Positions 31,588-42,496 are shown, counted from the first letter of the stretch. The stretch: DNA of 64,000 nt from Pseudopyrenochaeta lycopersici (GCA_003313425.1 NHZP01000006.1:248001-312000); one strand, 5' to 3'. The notes: generated by a model from the letters alone, not told the origin. Program-made: numbers and translations.

Positions 31588-33846
31588 TTACGTGATATTC
31601 TTCCCCATGACCTCACCCCTCTTCTTGCCCTTCTGCTGGGCACTCTCATGCTTCCTCAGATCCTCAGGAACCTTACTGATAGTACTCTTCATGAGCATTT
31701 GCTTCAAATCGTACAGCACATCGGCATCCTCATTGCCCCAGAAGGTAATGGCGACACCGCTCTTGCCGGCACGACCAGTACGGCCAATACGATGCGTGTA
31801 GCTCTCGATGCTGGTGGCCATGTTGAAGTTGACGACTAGTGACACGTCTGTGATGTCGATACCACGACCGGCGAGATCGGTGGCGACGAGGACGTCCGTG
31901 TGGCCGTTTTTGAGGGACGCGAGGGCTGCTTCACGCTGTTCTTGCGTTTTGGAACCATGCAAGGTGACAGAGGAGAAGCCCATGTGTTTTATGTCTCTGG
32001 CGATGGCGTCGCAGTTTCTCTTGATATTTACGAAGACGATGATGGGGGCGGCGAATTCGCCAGAAGACAAGATCTCCTGGAGGCGCTTCTTGCGCTTCTC
32101 TTCGCCTTGTATGTGCTCAACGCGCTGCTCGACAGTTTCAACTGCCTCGCCTGCATTACCTATGGTAACGATAGCTGGTCTTCGAAGATACTTTCTGGCG
32201 ATGCGTTCGACGGCTGTGGGCATAGTGGCTGTGTACATCATTGTCTGCCTGTACATGCCTCGCTTCATGGCATTGGCGTCTTCGGCAGCGTCGCTGTCAG
32301 GCTTCTCGTTGTTGACAGGGAGCGCATCAAGAATCTTGTTAACAGGTTCTTCGAAACCCATGTCGATCATACGATCTGCTTCGTCCATAATGACATATGT
32401 GCATTGGCTCAGGACCAGGACGCGCCGCTCGATGCAGTCTACCAGACGACCTGGAGTGGCAATGATGATTTCCGCTCCGTCACGCATTTGGAATGACTGT
32501 TCTTCGATTGAGTGGCCACCAACGATGACGGCCGTGTTGAAACCAAGTGGGGCAGCAAATTTCCTTGCCTCTACTTCAATCTGTTGCGCTAACTCACGGG
32601 TCGGTGCAAGAACGAGAGCATATGGACCGTCGTGACGATTTGCTGCAGTCAAAGGAGGCAATTGCGAGATGTAGACGAGTAGTGGCAGAATGAAGGCGGC
32701 TGTTTTACCTGAACCAGTGACGGCGACACCAATAAGATCGCGGCATTGTAGGGCAATGGGTATAGCAGCACGCTGGACAGCCGATGGCTCCGTGTAGCCA
32801 ACCTGCTCTATGATACGCATGAGCTTGTCGGGAAGCCCAGCTTCCTGCCAATTGCGCATTGGATTCGGTATAGCACCACCCTTTGTAGCAATGTTGAAGT
32901 CTTCCTTGAAGATACGCCAGTCGCGCTCCCGCATATGCTCCAACTTCTTTTCGCTCCAATGCTTGTCGAGCTGTGCCCTGCCGCCCTCCTCTTTTCGTCT
33001 CCTCTCCATCTCCAGTATTTGTTCTGCTCGTACCCTGCCTGACTCGGGATCTCGCTCAATCATAGCCTCGATGAATTTCTGGGTACCAGCATCTGAGTTC
33101 TCTTCCGTAAAGCCGCCAAGTCTGCCACGCCCGAAAAAGTTGGCCTCCGCTTTTTGTTGGTAAATGGGGTTGTAATCGTAACTTGTGTCTTCCTCTTCGT
33201 TCCACTCAAAGTTGAACTTCTTCTCCGTTGTCCGCTTCCTTTTCTTCTTTGCTGAGAAGGTAGATTGGTTTTGCTCAGCACCCATGTATCGTTGCCGTAT
33301 CATGGCAGCCTCTGCATCCTCTGGCGGGGGTCGTTTGCCCGCCTTCTTCTCAGGTACCGGTGGCGGCGCCATATCTGCATGTCTCCGATCTTGTCGCATA
33401 TGCGATGGTCCTGTCGGCGGCTCCGCACGCATGGATCGGGGCCCAGTAGGTATCGATGGTGCGCTTTCACGATGTCCATTCGAGCGAGGTTGTCCATTCT
33501 GTGATATTCCATTTGTACTGCTATTGGAAGCTTCTCTCCTCCTTTGCGCCTCTTCGACTTCCTTCTGGCGCTTCTCCAGTGCGATACGCTCTCGTTCCGC
33601 TTTGGAGAGAAACTTTGGTTTTGCCGCAGCAGCTTCCTTCTCGCGCTTCGCCTTCAGTATATCGTCAATACTTGGTGGTTGTTTCTTCTGTGAAGCCCAT
33701 CCCTTCTTTTGCTTCTTCTGCACCAGCGCTGGACCTAACTCTTCATTCTCTGGCGGTGGAGGAGGCGGAGGCGGCGCATTTGTGCTGGGCGGCGGAGGCG
33801 GAATGCTCTGCTCGAGTGGAGGCGGCGGCGGAGGTATGGTAGCCAT
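31588..33846 (-). CDS. PRP28: pre-mRNA splicing DEAD-box helicase Prp28
   Basis: The 752-aa nuclear RNA helicase helps exchange U1 for U6 at the 5' splice site in the tri-snRNP stage. The N-terminus is extremely proline-rich (blocks of five to eight Pro in residues 1-33), followed by a basic, Glu/Arg-rich low-complexity region to about 210. The helicase core then shows Q-motif context (G-Y-T-E-P-S-A-V-Q), motif I A-V-T-G-S-G-K-T, PTRELA, TPGRL, V-I-M-D-E-A-D-R-M-I-D-M-G-F (DEAD box), the Y-T-A-T-M-P motif in place of SAT, and H-R-I-G-R-T-G-R-A-G. M-I-D-M-G-F-E after DEAD and the insert after it match Prp28 rather than other DEAD proteins. Single exon. Confidence 0.96.
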   Translation of the reverse strand: MATIPPPPPPLEQSIPPPPPSTNAPPPPPPPPENEELGPALVQKKQKKGWASQKKQPPSIDDILKAKREKEAAAAKPKFLSKAERERIALEKRQKEVEEAQRRREASNSSTNGISQNGQPRSNGHRESAPSIPTGPRSMRAEPPTGPSHMRQDRRHADMAPPPVPEKKAGKRPPPEDAEAAMIRQRYMGAEQNQSTFSAKKKRKRTTEKKFNFEWNEEEDTSYDYNPIYQQKAEANFFGRGRLGGFTEENSDAGTQKFIEAMIERDPESGRVRAEQILEMERRRKEEGGRAQLDKHWSEKKLEHMRERDWRIFKEDFNIATKGGAIPNPMRNWQEAGLPDKLMRIIEQVGYTEPSAVQRAAIPIALQCRDLIGVAVTGSGKTAAFILPLLVYISQLPPLTAANRHDGPYALVLAPTRELAQQIEVEARKFAAPLGFNTAVIVGGHSIEEQSFQMRDGAEIIIATPGRLVDCIERRVLVLSQCTYVIMDEADRMIDMGFEEPVNKILDALPVNNEKPDSDAAEDANAMKRGMYRQTMMYTATMPTAVERIARKYLRRPAIVTIGNAGEAVETVEQRVEHIQGEEKRKKRLQEILSSGEFAAPIIVFVNIKRNCDAIARDIKHMGFSSVTLHGSKTQEQREAALASLKNGHTDVLVATDLAGRGIDITDVSLVVNFNMATSIESYTHRIGRTGRAGKSGVAITFWGNEDADVLYDLKQMLMKSTISKVPEDLRKHESAQQKGKKRGEVMGKNIT

Positions 33847-34376
33847 ATCGTTTTTTCAAAATACGATCTGCGGGGTTTGTTCTCGGAGGTTTGGCGACTC
33901 TCCAAGCAGTATAGCTAGGCCGCGATTCAATATGTCGAATGTGGTAGTTGATTAGAGAGCGCGACAGAAAGTTAGGTTGCGGCGACGCTAGAGCTACACC
34001 TGCTCACGTGATGACGTACTGCCAATCAACACAACTTCATGCATCATGCAGTATTTTACAACTGCAGTCGAACAAGGATGCTTAAGAATAGAGAGTATAC
34101 TCAAGCTCCTATGTTGTCAATCACAGGGTATATCTTTCAATAATAGATCATACCCAAAGGGCTCAAATGGACAGTAAATGCCTGTATTTAAGCTGATACT
34201 ATCCCGTTCCGTCATCCTTCATTGAGTTGGCTTTTCCATCTAGATGATACAGATGCTCCTCAAATGCTGTTCCCGTGATCATAATCATGTCGTTGGAGCC
34301 TCGAAGCAGACCCGTTGTCTGGCTTGTGGCTCATGGTAGTTCTAATCCGTAGCGCCACCGCATACTATCCTCCACC
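33847..34376. other. intergenic between PRP28 and PUP3
   Basis: 530 bp containing the PRP28 promoter and the PUP3 3' region. No further gene seen. Confidence 0.5.
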
Positions 34377-35150
34377 TCAATCTTGCCTTCCCTTGAGTAA
34401 CCGCTTGGTTACCTTATCCTTCTCGATGATGTAGACGTGTGCTCCCCAGCCTGACAGTGCGTCTCGGTCGACAGCGTTAAGCAGCGCTTGTGAGATGGTC
34501 TCGAAGAGGTCTTCCGGGCCCTGTTCAAACCGTTAGCCACAAATATCATCTACACCTTTACATGAAAGTAAGGCCTACCAGATCCGGCTCCCACAGTCCC
34601 TCACAAGTACCGAACAGTTGATCACTCGCTGTCCCGCTGACAATGAAATCCTTCGCAAAGTCAATGCAGCCAATCGAGTCGAACCCGCAGATGAACGGCT
34701 TCCCACTCGTTTGGTTAATCCCCGCAATCACCGGGCTGATAAAGTACGGCCCAAAACGCTTCTCATACAGTGACGAAGAGACAAGATTGGCCATGGTCTG
34801 AGGGCTGATGTTACGCTCCTCGCGCAGGCGGTACATGTTGACTTTGTAGCGGAACAGGTCGGACACGGTGGACACATCGGTAGCGAGGCCTGTCAGCCCG
34901 AGGAATACATCGCCGTATTGGAAGATCTTGGGGAAGTTGTTGGACACAGTGAGGGCCTGCATGCCGAGACGTAGATCACAGGCTATGGCTACACAGTCTT
35001 TGCCCACCATGGCTACACAAGCGCCTCCGTCTATTACTATATTAGAGATATTCAAATTCGGTGGGTCTGGGTACCGGCGTACTTATTGAGAACGGTGACG
35101 ACTGGTGGTGTTAGCAGTACCCCAGGTACATAGGGCGGAAAGCTTACCAT
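34377..35150 (-). CDS. PUP3: 20S proteasome subunit beta-3 (Pup3)
   Basis: Four minus-strand exons (35150-35148, 35101-35083, 35030-34579, 34520-34377) encode 205 aa, the usual length. The first exon is only the ATG. Introns are 46, 52 and 58 bp. The assembled N-terminus reads M-S-S-P-F-S-I-N-G-G, as in other beta-3 subunits, then [14 protein letters not shown], the L-T-G-L-A-T-D-V block and D-A-L-S-G-W-G near the end. Beta-3 is a non-catalytic subunit of the 20S core beta ring. It lacks a propeptide and the catalytic Thr1. The gene is divergent from mL59 with 255 bp between the start codons, so they probably share a promoter. Confidence 0.94.
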
Positions 35151-35405
35151 GGCTGTGTTTGTATGATGTGAGGCCCGTTCTTATGTCGTCACTTATCTAT
35201 GCGAGAGAAGAGATGTGGAGGAGAGAGTGCAGACAGGGAGAAGTCGTATTGGCAGTGCTTGTACTTGGAGCGGTAGGTAGCAACAGCTAACGCGGCGGGC
35301 GGGCGAGCTCCAATCGAGCTTGGACCCGCTCTCTTGGCAAAGATTTGTGGAAAGTCGCGACATTGGACATTATTCAATCAATCTTCAATTCAGATCGCAG
35401 CAAAC

Positions 35406-36053
35406 ATGAGCGTCCAACAACAACTCGAAATAGCGAAATCGCTACCCCCACGATTACTTCGCTTCTTCCAGCGGTATCCTCCGCCCGCGCTCTTCCCAAA
35501 TCTCGCATCGTCACTGCCGACCGCATCGCAAATACCCTCATCCGCAACCCCAGGAGCCGAAACAATATCAACAACCCCACCCAGCGACGCCAATGCCTCT
35601 GCAACGGAAGTCTCATCACCAGACACCCCCCTAGCTGTCCCCTCAAACTCGCCTTCCAGAGTCCCAGCACACGCACACGACCTCCCGTACCCAAATCCCT
35701 TCCTGCCAACGAAGAACTTTGCAACCGGGCGCTGGCACTCCCCGGCCTATGGTCTGCGCAAGCAAGCCGACCTAGTCAAACTCGCCTCCCAACACGGCGT
35801 TATCGATCTCCTGCCCTGGACCATCAAGAAGCCTGGAGAGAAGGAGGCTTGGCGGATAGAACGAGGCTTGCGAGTCAAGGGTACGGGAGAAGGGCAGAGG
35901 GTTAAGGGAAAGCTGTGGGAGAGAACACTCAAGGGACGCTTGGAGATGAGGAGACAGGCCATGCTGAACATGCCGGCTCTGATCCAGGAGTGGAAGCAGA
36001 AAGGCCACGGTCGCGGATGGAAGAAGTGGCCGAGCGGGAAGGCAAAGAAATAG
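35406..36053 (+). CDS. mitochondrial large-subunit ribosomal protein mL59
   Basis: A single exon of 215 aa. The N-terminus reads S-L-P-P-R-L-L-R-F-F-Q-R-Y-P-P, conserved in mL59 (yeast MRPL25), followed by a Ser/Thr/Pro-rich linker (45-95). The core shows N-P-F-L-P-T-K-N-F-A-T-G-R-W-H-S-P-A-Y-G, S-L-R-Q-type lysine-rich helices, and the basic tail G-R-G-W-K-K-W-P-S-G-K. The protein belongs to the fungal mitoribosomal 54S subunit and acts in the mitochondrial matrix. The ATG at 35406 is chosen because the upstream extension of the frame lies in the shared promoter and is not conserved-looking. Confidence 0.9.
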   Translation: MSVQQQLEIAKSLPPRLLRFFQRYPPPALFPNLASSLPTASQIPSSATPGAETISTTPPSDANASATEVSSPDTPLAVPSNSPSRVPAHAHDLPYPNPFLPTKNFATGRWHSPAYGLRKQADLVKLASQHGVIDLLPWTIKKPGEKEAWRIERGLRVKGTGEGQRVKGKLWERTLKGRLEMRRQAMLNMPALIQEWKQKGHGRGWKKWPSGKAKK

Positions 36054-36527
36054 AGTCTATCCGTGCATCTGGGGCAGAGGCCATGAAATGTCTGTCAGAG
36101 ATGTGTACATCTATGTGTAATGGGATTCAGCATCTCAGCAGGAGTTACGGCATGAAGCATTTCTGGCTTGTATCATACCATATCATATTATATTGGAAAT
36201 TTCTTGTACAAAATGCTCAACAAGAAATTGATTGCAATCTATGACAGAGTGGTGATATCTGTTGGGTATCCGACTGACTAAACCTCTTATGCAAACTCCG
36301 GTCGTAGTACTTCCACATCGCTACTATGATCTGAGACTCCTCTCCAATCGCTCAAGACAATAACAAAGAAAACGTATGCATGCCGCTCTATCCACGAATG
36401 ACCTCTTCCGCCGTTTAGACTCCAAGCCTGCCTCTCCTTCGAATGCTATAACTATCTAGGTCTCTAGCCACCGTGCTTCATGAAATTTCGCACTCCATAT
36501 CCGCCTCTTTCTCCTTGCGCATTCAAT
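36054..36527. other. intergenic between convergent genes
   Basis: 474 bp between mL59 (plus) and the Gln-rich gene (minus). It is expected to hold only 3' untranslated sequence, and nothing else is seen. Confidence 0.5.
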
Positions 36528-37355
36528 TCACATGACCATCTCTTCATCAGCGTACATAGGCTGAAAGTTATTCTCCCTTGCATAAGCGAATGCCCCATAA
36601 TTGTTTTCCATATCTAGTATGCTCCCAACATTCTTCTGCCACAATCCATTACTGCCAGTGCTGTTGTATACGGGATCCGTTGCTTGGTTATACTTGCTCG
36701 AATCCTTCAATAGGTTCTCGGCTGCTTGCGCCGACTTCTCGTACTCGCGTTGAGCCATCATCTCGTAGCCCGATGTCATATAGGGCTCCGCGGCTTGGGC
36801 ATTCATGCTCTGATCAAGCTGCTGCTGGTGCTGCTGAATGTGTTCCTGTTGCACTGACTCTTGCTGCGCCTTCTCATACCTGAGCTTTGCCATGGTCTCT
36901 TCCTGTGCTAGACTGGTGGGTGGCCAATCATACAGCTGGCGAGACATGTTGTAATCGGTTCCTGCAGGGTAACCTTGCCGACCTTGAGGAGGTGAGATGC
37001 GCCACAATTCAAGCAAACGTAAGCGCTGGTCATCGTCTGCATTTTGAAAAAGATCAATCTGTGAGGGAAACAGTAAGGAGGGGTCGATGCTGTTGCGCAG
37101 AAGCATTGCGGCAAGGTCTGACCCATCTATGTGTGTCTTGACTGGGGGCTCCGAAACACTACGAGAAGGAGCGACATGATGAGAGTGCGTGTAGTGCTGG
37201 GAAGCGTAAATGATCTGCTTTGGGGCATGTTCCTGGGCTGGCTCCTCTTGCTGCACTGCTTGTTCTTGCTGCACTTGATGCTGCACTTGCTGGGATGCGA
37301 CTTGGGAGAGGGTCATGTTAGCTGAGAACAGCTGGGCAAGTTCATCTTGCTGCAT
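36528..37355 (-). CDS. Gln-rich hypothetical protein, 275 aa
   Basis: A single long frame, strongly biased to Gln (about 20-50, and Q-Q-E-H-I-Q-Q-H-Q-Q-Q near 173) with scattered His, Met and Ala. A more ordered middle (about 78-115, L-A-A-M-L-L-R-N-S-I and R-L-R-L-L-E-L-W) could be a small helical domain. No signal peptide or membrane span. Such Gln-rich composition is common in fungal nuclear regulators, but no DNA-binding domain is visible, so no function is given. An upstream 5' exon is possible, since the ATG lies close to noncoding sequence with splice-like words. Confidence 0.6.
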   Translation of the reverse strand: MQQDELAQLFSANMTLSQVASQQVQHQVQQEQAVQQEEPAQEHAPKQIIYASQHYTHSHHVAPSRSVSEPPVKTHIDGSDLAAMLLRNSIDPSLLFPSQIDLFQNADDDQRLRLLELWRISPPQGRQGYPAGTDYNMSRQLYDWPPTSLAQEETMAKLRYEKAQQESVQQEHIQQHQQQLDQSMNAQAAEPYMTSGYEMMAQREYEKSAQAAENLLKDSSKYNQATDPVYNSTGSNGLWQKNVGSILDMENNYGAFAYARENNFQPMYADEEMVM

Positions 37356-38533
37356 GTTTGCGTCCTCTTCTGCTTTTCCTCGGATGTTAATACCAGTTGA
37401 TATGGAGCCGCACTATGACGTAATCAGCGTCAGTATAATGAGATGGCGAAGAGACGGAGCCTTACGTGTGAGCAAGTGATGTTCTGAGAGAAGACGGATG
37501 AGCTGTATTGGACAGGAGTATTGTAAGTACAGTTGCAGTGGTGGACCAGAATTGGCTGCATCCTGATATATGTCGGGTGTCAACAGAGGAGCCGGGGCAA
37601 AACCGAACAACAGGTTTGCGCAGGGTACCAGGCAAGTTCTATGTTAGTCCAAGACGTAAGTATTGCTCGTGGCAAGATTATCGGTCAGATGGACTGGCTG
37701 TACCACTGCAGCGTCGAGTCCACTGTTGGTGTTGATATTGAATCGCGATCTCGCGGCACGTGCGTTGGGCGCTGACCAGTGTTTGACGCCGTCGACAAAG
37801 ACGCCTTTGTGCAGATATTGGCAGAACAAGCAGAAACAAAAGAACAAGGGTGTCCTGACGAGAATCGGCACAGAAGGAATGAACGGGAAAGTAATTGCAG
37901 CGGTCCACAGCGGGCGACGTGGACGTGGTTTCCTTTATGTACCGACAAGTGTAGCGCGGAGCCGATGGGTCATGCGTGAGGGCGGGATGATTTTGATAAT
38001 TTTGTCGCCAACGGCCAGTTAGTGACAGACCTGAAACATAAATTGGCCCAGCTAGCAAGTGGACAGCCAATGAAGCGCTTCTGCTGCCTGCAAATTGTGG
38101 ACGGTTAGGGACGACAACTCATCAATCCTGTGCAGGCGGAGACGCCTTCGAAGCGTAGTCGTGCTCGATTGGAGCGTTCAGAACGGATGGAGTTGGGGAT
38201 CAGAGCGCTATATGCGTTCAGAGTGGTCGAAAGAACCAGACTCATCTACTTGTGCAAATCCGCAGAGGCCTGACGCGTAGTAAGACTCCAAACACGGCAG
38301 TGTCTGTTTTTGGCGGGGTGTTCGTTGTGTCGATGCCTCAATCTGGAGGCGTCGGATCGCCTTGGCGGCGCTAGTAATTGGAGCTTCGACGCGCAGCTCG
38401 TAACTGCCTGCGATTCATCCACACCACCAAGCTCTGTATTTCCACTACCTACATTAACCTGCCGAGACTTGTCACTATATTTGCTGCTTAGGGCTCTTAG
38501 CAGACCACAGCTGCATACTCTCCCCGCATCACC
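37356..38533. other. 1.2-kb divergent intergenic region
   Basis: It lies between the Gln-rich gene (minus) and the proteasome alpha-7 gene (plus). Several overlapping frames (for example 37663-38022 and 37678-38070) occupy the same DNA on both strands and have no recognisable motif. It probably holds two promoters and long 5' leaders. Confidence 0.45.
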
Positions 38534-39610
38534 ATGGTGAGCCGCAGCGGCAATGTTTGTGCAACATGTCCACTGACAGCTCTTTAGACTTCAATAGGCA
38601 CAGGGTATGACCTGTCCAATTCTGTCTTCTCGCCCGATGGCCGAAACTTCCAAGTACGATCTGCCCCGCCAAAACAGTCGGCAGCAACAGCTCACACTGC
38701 CAGGTCGAATATGCGGTAAAGGCGGTTGAGAACGGTGGCACAGCTGTGGGAATCAAGTGCAAGGATGGCGTTGTACTGGCTCTCGAGAAGCTCATTACCA
38801 GCAAGCTACTCAAGCCGGGAGCGAACAAGCGGATAGCAACGGTGGACAGGAATATGGGCATAGTAAGCAGGTCTGCGGGGGTCGATTGAATGCCTGGCTG
38901 ATAGCGTTGCCCTAGGTCTCTTCAGGTCTCCTACCCGACGGTCGTCATTTTGTCTCACGAGCCCGCGATGAGGCAGCACAGTGGCGGCAGCTCTACAAAG
39001 CGCCCATCCCCTCATCGTCCCTTGCCGACCGCATGGGAAGCTACGCCCAAGCATATACCCTGTACTCGAGCGTGCGACCTTTCGGAATAACAGCTATTAT
39101 TGCAGGATGGGATTCCGAGGCAGAGCTGCCAGTAGATGCACAGGTTGGCTCAGGCCCCAAGGTCGGCTCAGGAGGCAAGAAGGAGGGTGCGCAACACGGT
39201 GGCCCATCACTGTACATGATCGAGCCAAGCGGTCTCTACTGGGTATGTGCAATGGCTGTTGTACGGTTTGATTATGCGGCTAATAACAGGTATAGGGCTA
39301 CTATGGAGCAGCTACTGGCAAGGGTCGCCAAATCGCCAAGTCAGAACTCGAGAAGCTGAATCTCGCTGAGGGCAACCTCTCCCTAGAAGAAGGCGTCAAG
39401 GAGGCGGCACGCATCATCTATGTCGCCCACGATGACAACAAGGACAAGGATTTTGAGTTAGAGATGACCTGGATCAGCAACCTGGCCGGACCCACCAAGG
39501 GCAGGCACGAGGAGGTCCCCAAGGACATTAGGGAGGAGGCTGAGAGACTTGCCAAGAAATCGCTGGAAGGGGACGATGATGAGGAGGATGAGGAGAAAAT
39601 GCAGGAATAG
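38534..39610 (+). CDS. PRE10: 20S proteasome subunit alpha-7 (Pre10/PSMA3 type)
   Basis: Five exons (38534-38536, 38588-38653, 38704-38862, 38916-39242, 39296-39610) encode 289 aa; introns are 50-53 bp. Exon 1 is the bare ATG. The N-terminus M-T-S-I-G-T-G-Y-D-L-S is the alpha-subunit start, and F-S-P-D-G-R-N-F-Q-V-E-Y-A is the proteasome alpha signature. G-S-type inserts near 170-185 and a strongly acidic C-terminus (D-D-D-E-E-D-E-E) are characteristic of alpha-7. The subunit is structural, forming the gate ring that docks regulatory particles. The last intron could use either of two nearby AG sites, but only the one at 39295 gives G-Y-Y-G-A-A-T-G-K-G. Confidence 0.94.
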
Positions 39611-39986
39611 ACGGCCATCGTGGCGGTGTACTGTACCAAGCGTAAGGCGCTACATAGATGGGCTTGCATGATAACGACGACATTGGAAGCGTATTCACGA
39701 ACTACACGAAGTCTTGAACATTTCAAGCGTTTCCAAGAAATATCCCAACTATGCTACAATTGCTTCATTTCTTTGTCTTTCTCTCAACGTGCGGGCTATG
39801 AGGCTGCGTCATGACGATCCGGGTACATTAGCGCGTTCTCATATTTAAACCCCAGAAGGACAGCCACACATTAAACACTGTCACACATCAAATACTCGAC
39901 GCTCCGAATCACGAAGAATTCACTTACCAAGTAATACCACCTTATTCCAAAGTCCTGTTTACGTTACACACACCATCTCAGCTCCA
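39611..39986. other. intergenic, nothing seen
   Basis: 376 bp between the proteasome gene and the phosphatase gene. No gene or repeat seen. Confidence 0.5.
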
Positions 39987-40754
39987 ATGCCACCAACCTT
40001 ACTTCTCATTCGCCATGCACAGGCGCTGCACAATGTTTCAAGCGACTGGTCCATACACGATCCTCCACTGTCTGAACTTGGCGAACAGCAATGTAAGGAA
40101 TTGCAAGAGAGCTTGAAGGACAGTAAAATTGGCAATGAGGTGGACCTGATCGTCGTGAGCGCCATGCGCAGGACCCTCCAGACCGCAACCATAGGTCTCG
40201 ATTATCTCATCAAGAAGGGCACGCCAGTCCTCCCAGACGCAATGTGGCAGGAGAATGCTGACAAGCCATGCGACACCGGTTCCCCAATCTCAGTTATGGA
40301 ATCTGAGTTTCCGCAGTATGACTTCAGTAAGGTGGATCCGAGTTACCCGGATAAGACCACGAATCTATCCAGCAATCCCTACGCCTTCACGCGGAAGGCC
40401 ATCCTTGCTCGTGGTCAGACGTGTCTCAAGAATCTCTACTCCCGCCCTGAGAAGGTGATCGCTGTTGTCAGTCATTCCGGCTTCCTCAGGACCGCGGTGT
40501 GCAACCGCATGTTTTTCAATGCGGATTGGAGGGTTTTTGAGTTCGATGAGGAAGAGACGAAGAAGCAGGGGAAATTCGTGCTGAAGGAGAATGAGGAGAC
40601 GGAGAAGCAAGGTGGCGGTATGGGAAGAAGTCGAATAGGCTTTTTTGGAGTAGAGGAGAGAGATTTTCCGCCGGAGGTTGAAGAGCAACAGGCAGAGAGC
40701 GAGGCGAAGGTTGAAGAGCTGGATGAGGCGAGCAAGCAGAAGCCGGAAGTTTGA
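39987..40754 (+). CDS. histidine phosphatase (phosphoglycerate-mutase-like)
   Basis: A single exon of 255 aa. L-L-I-R-H-A-Q-A-L-H-N at 6-16 is the R-H-G/A motif whose His takes the phosphoryl group. M-R-R-T-L-Q-T-A supplies the second Arg of the pocket, and V-V-S-H-S-G-F-L-R (about 165-173) the second His. This is the histidine phosphatase superfamily branch that includes fungal Pmu1-like proteins; the substrate cannot be told from sequence. The C-terminal 70 residues are very rich in Glu and Lys and probably disordered. No targeting signal. Confidence 0.9.
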   Translation: MPPTLLLIRHAQALHNVSSDWSIHDPPLSELGEQQCKELQESLKDSKIGNEVDLIVVSAMRRTLQTATIGLDYLIKKGTPVLPDAMWQENADKPCDTGSPISVMESEFPQYDFSKVDPSYPDKTTNLSSNPYAFTRKAILARGQTCLKNLYSRPEKVIAVVSHSGFLRTAVCNRMFFNADWRVFEFDEEETKKQGKFVLKENEETEKQGGGMGRSRIGFFGVEERDFPPEVEEQQAESEAKVEELDEASKQKPEV

Positions 40755-41424
40755 GTGTCCTTGTGCCAATATCTCACCAAGTATTTAATTTGAAATGATC
40801 CAACACCGTGGTTGGGCAGAAGACAGATGTAAACTGCATGTTGGTGCCGAAATGCTTGAAGTAATGTCGACATCTACCCAGCCGAACGTTCCGTCATTGT
40901 CCGGTCAATGTCAAGCTGCCGTTCGAGTACAAGCTTAGCCTGGGTATTTTATACCCTTGTTTAAGCTTCCCGGTAGCACGGATGGCCTTACCGTCTCACA
41001 GGAACAGCTCGCTCAATTCCACCCACTGCGGTCGTTGATTTGACAGTTCAAAGTCAGTAACTACATGCCAATCACTGGCATTTTCGGGCTATCTACTGAC
41101 GACTAGCCGTCCCATTAGAAAGCAAGGAAGCGCCAGGAATAGAAATTGGCCCCCAAAGACTAGTGCTTGGTATCGATGTTTATCCAGCGGCTTCTAACCG
41201 TTTTGGACGCTGACTGAATCCTTTCGAACGCCATTGCTGCAGAGTAGAACGACTTAAGTCCCACGGCAGGAAAGGCAGATCGGCATGCAGCTTAAAATAC
41301 GATAGCGCCAATAATGCAATCAATTCTTGATCGTCTCTTCAACGTGATGTTCTCGAAACCTCTGCGGCCATTATGTGCCCTGCCTTACTTTCGCGATCCT
41401 GAGTAGGATCCGGCCGTCGACCCC
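40755..41424. other. intergenic, nothing seen
   Basis: 670 bp including the promoter of the surface protein gene at 41425. No gene seen. Confidence 0.5.
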
Positions 41425-42496
41425 ATGAGAGGCCTCGCGTCATCAGCGCTCATCGCTCGCATCGTCTTGCTTCCGCTTACGGTGTTGCTTCTCCTCGGTT
41501 CCATCCCGCGGCCTGTGAGCGCGACATGCTTTTTCCCGAACGGCGACACAGCAGATTCTGGCCACAAAGAGTGCAATCCCAATAGCAGCGGCGCCACAAC
41601 ATGTTGCGCAGAAAACTTTGAATGTCTGAGCAATGGCCTGTGCAATGACTATCGATATGAGAACTGGACAAGAGTATTAAGAGGCGCATGTACGAGCAAA
41701 GACTTTGGGGAGGGCTGTAGCAATGTCTGCGTAGATAGTACGTCTAAGAGTTTTCATACCTGCAATTGGCGACAATGCTAACAGAAACCCACCAGTATGG
41801 CCACAAGGTGACGAAGCAGTATGGTACTGCGGTAATGGAGAGTACTGCTGCTCAGTATCCAACGACTGCTGCCCAAACTCCCAAATCGAGAAACACAACC
41901 TCGGCGAACCAAGCGTTGTCGCAACAGCTGGAAAGGCAACCCGAACAGCCACGACCTCTCGAACTTCAACTTCCATTGCATCCGCTACTGCAACACAAGG
42001 CACCGCATCTTCGAGCGGAAGCAGCTCAAATACCCGAACAATAGCGATTGCCGTGGGTGTCGTCGCAGGCCTACTTCTCGTTCTACTCGTTGGGGCAATA
42101 TGGTTCATACGCAAAAAGAGGAAGGCGCGGCAGGAACGGCATACAATGCACGAACTTTCCGGCGCACCCCAAGGCCCTGATGGAGACGACGGACAGCCAC
42201 GGACCTACCAATTCGACGACAAGCGCGGGGGATGGGTCAGCAACGCCATCGGCAAGCCCAGTCGTAAAATGAGGAACGAAAGCGGAGGAAACATTCTCCA
42301 CGAGGTACCTGGACACAGAGGCGTGGAAATGTCAGCACAGCCTGATCCCAAGGAAGTGGATGGCTGGCAGGCAGGCGGCGGAGGGGCAGGAGGAGGGGCC
42401 AGAGTGGTGCACGTGAACGAGGGACATGGTAGGAGCAGTCCGATGGAGAGCAGACGGAGCCGGTTTGTCGAGGGTGATGTGCAGGGGAAAATATAG
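41425..42496 (+). CDS. Cys-rich single-pass cell-surface protein, 337 aa
   Basis: Exons 41425-41737 and 41796-42496 (58-bp intron with a GCTAAC branch site) join in phase 1. A signal peptide (1-33, ending V-S-A) is followed by an ectodomain with over a dozen cysteines, many paired (C-C-A-E-N-F, Y-C-C-S, D-C-C-P). Then come a Ser/Thr-rich stalk (about 140-180), one membrane span (about 184-208, A-V-G-V-V-A-G-L-L-L-V-L-L-V-G) and a basic stop-transfer R-K-K-R-K. The cytoplasmic tail is Gly-rich and charged. The layout resembles ascomycete Mid2/WSC-type wall-stress sensors and a frequent Pezizomycotina family with the same Cys pattern. Ligand and partners are unknown. Confidence 0.82.

Noticed and set aside
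31808..32635. 275-codon frame antisense to PRP28
   Set aside because: A shadow of the conserved helicase core on the other strand. Its composition follows from PRP28 codon use.
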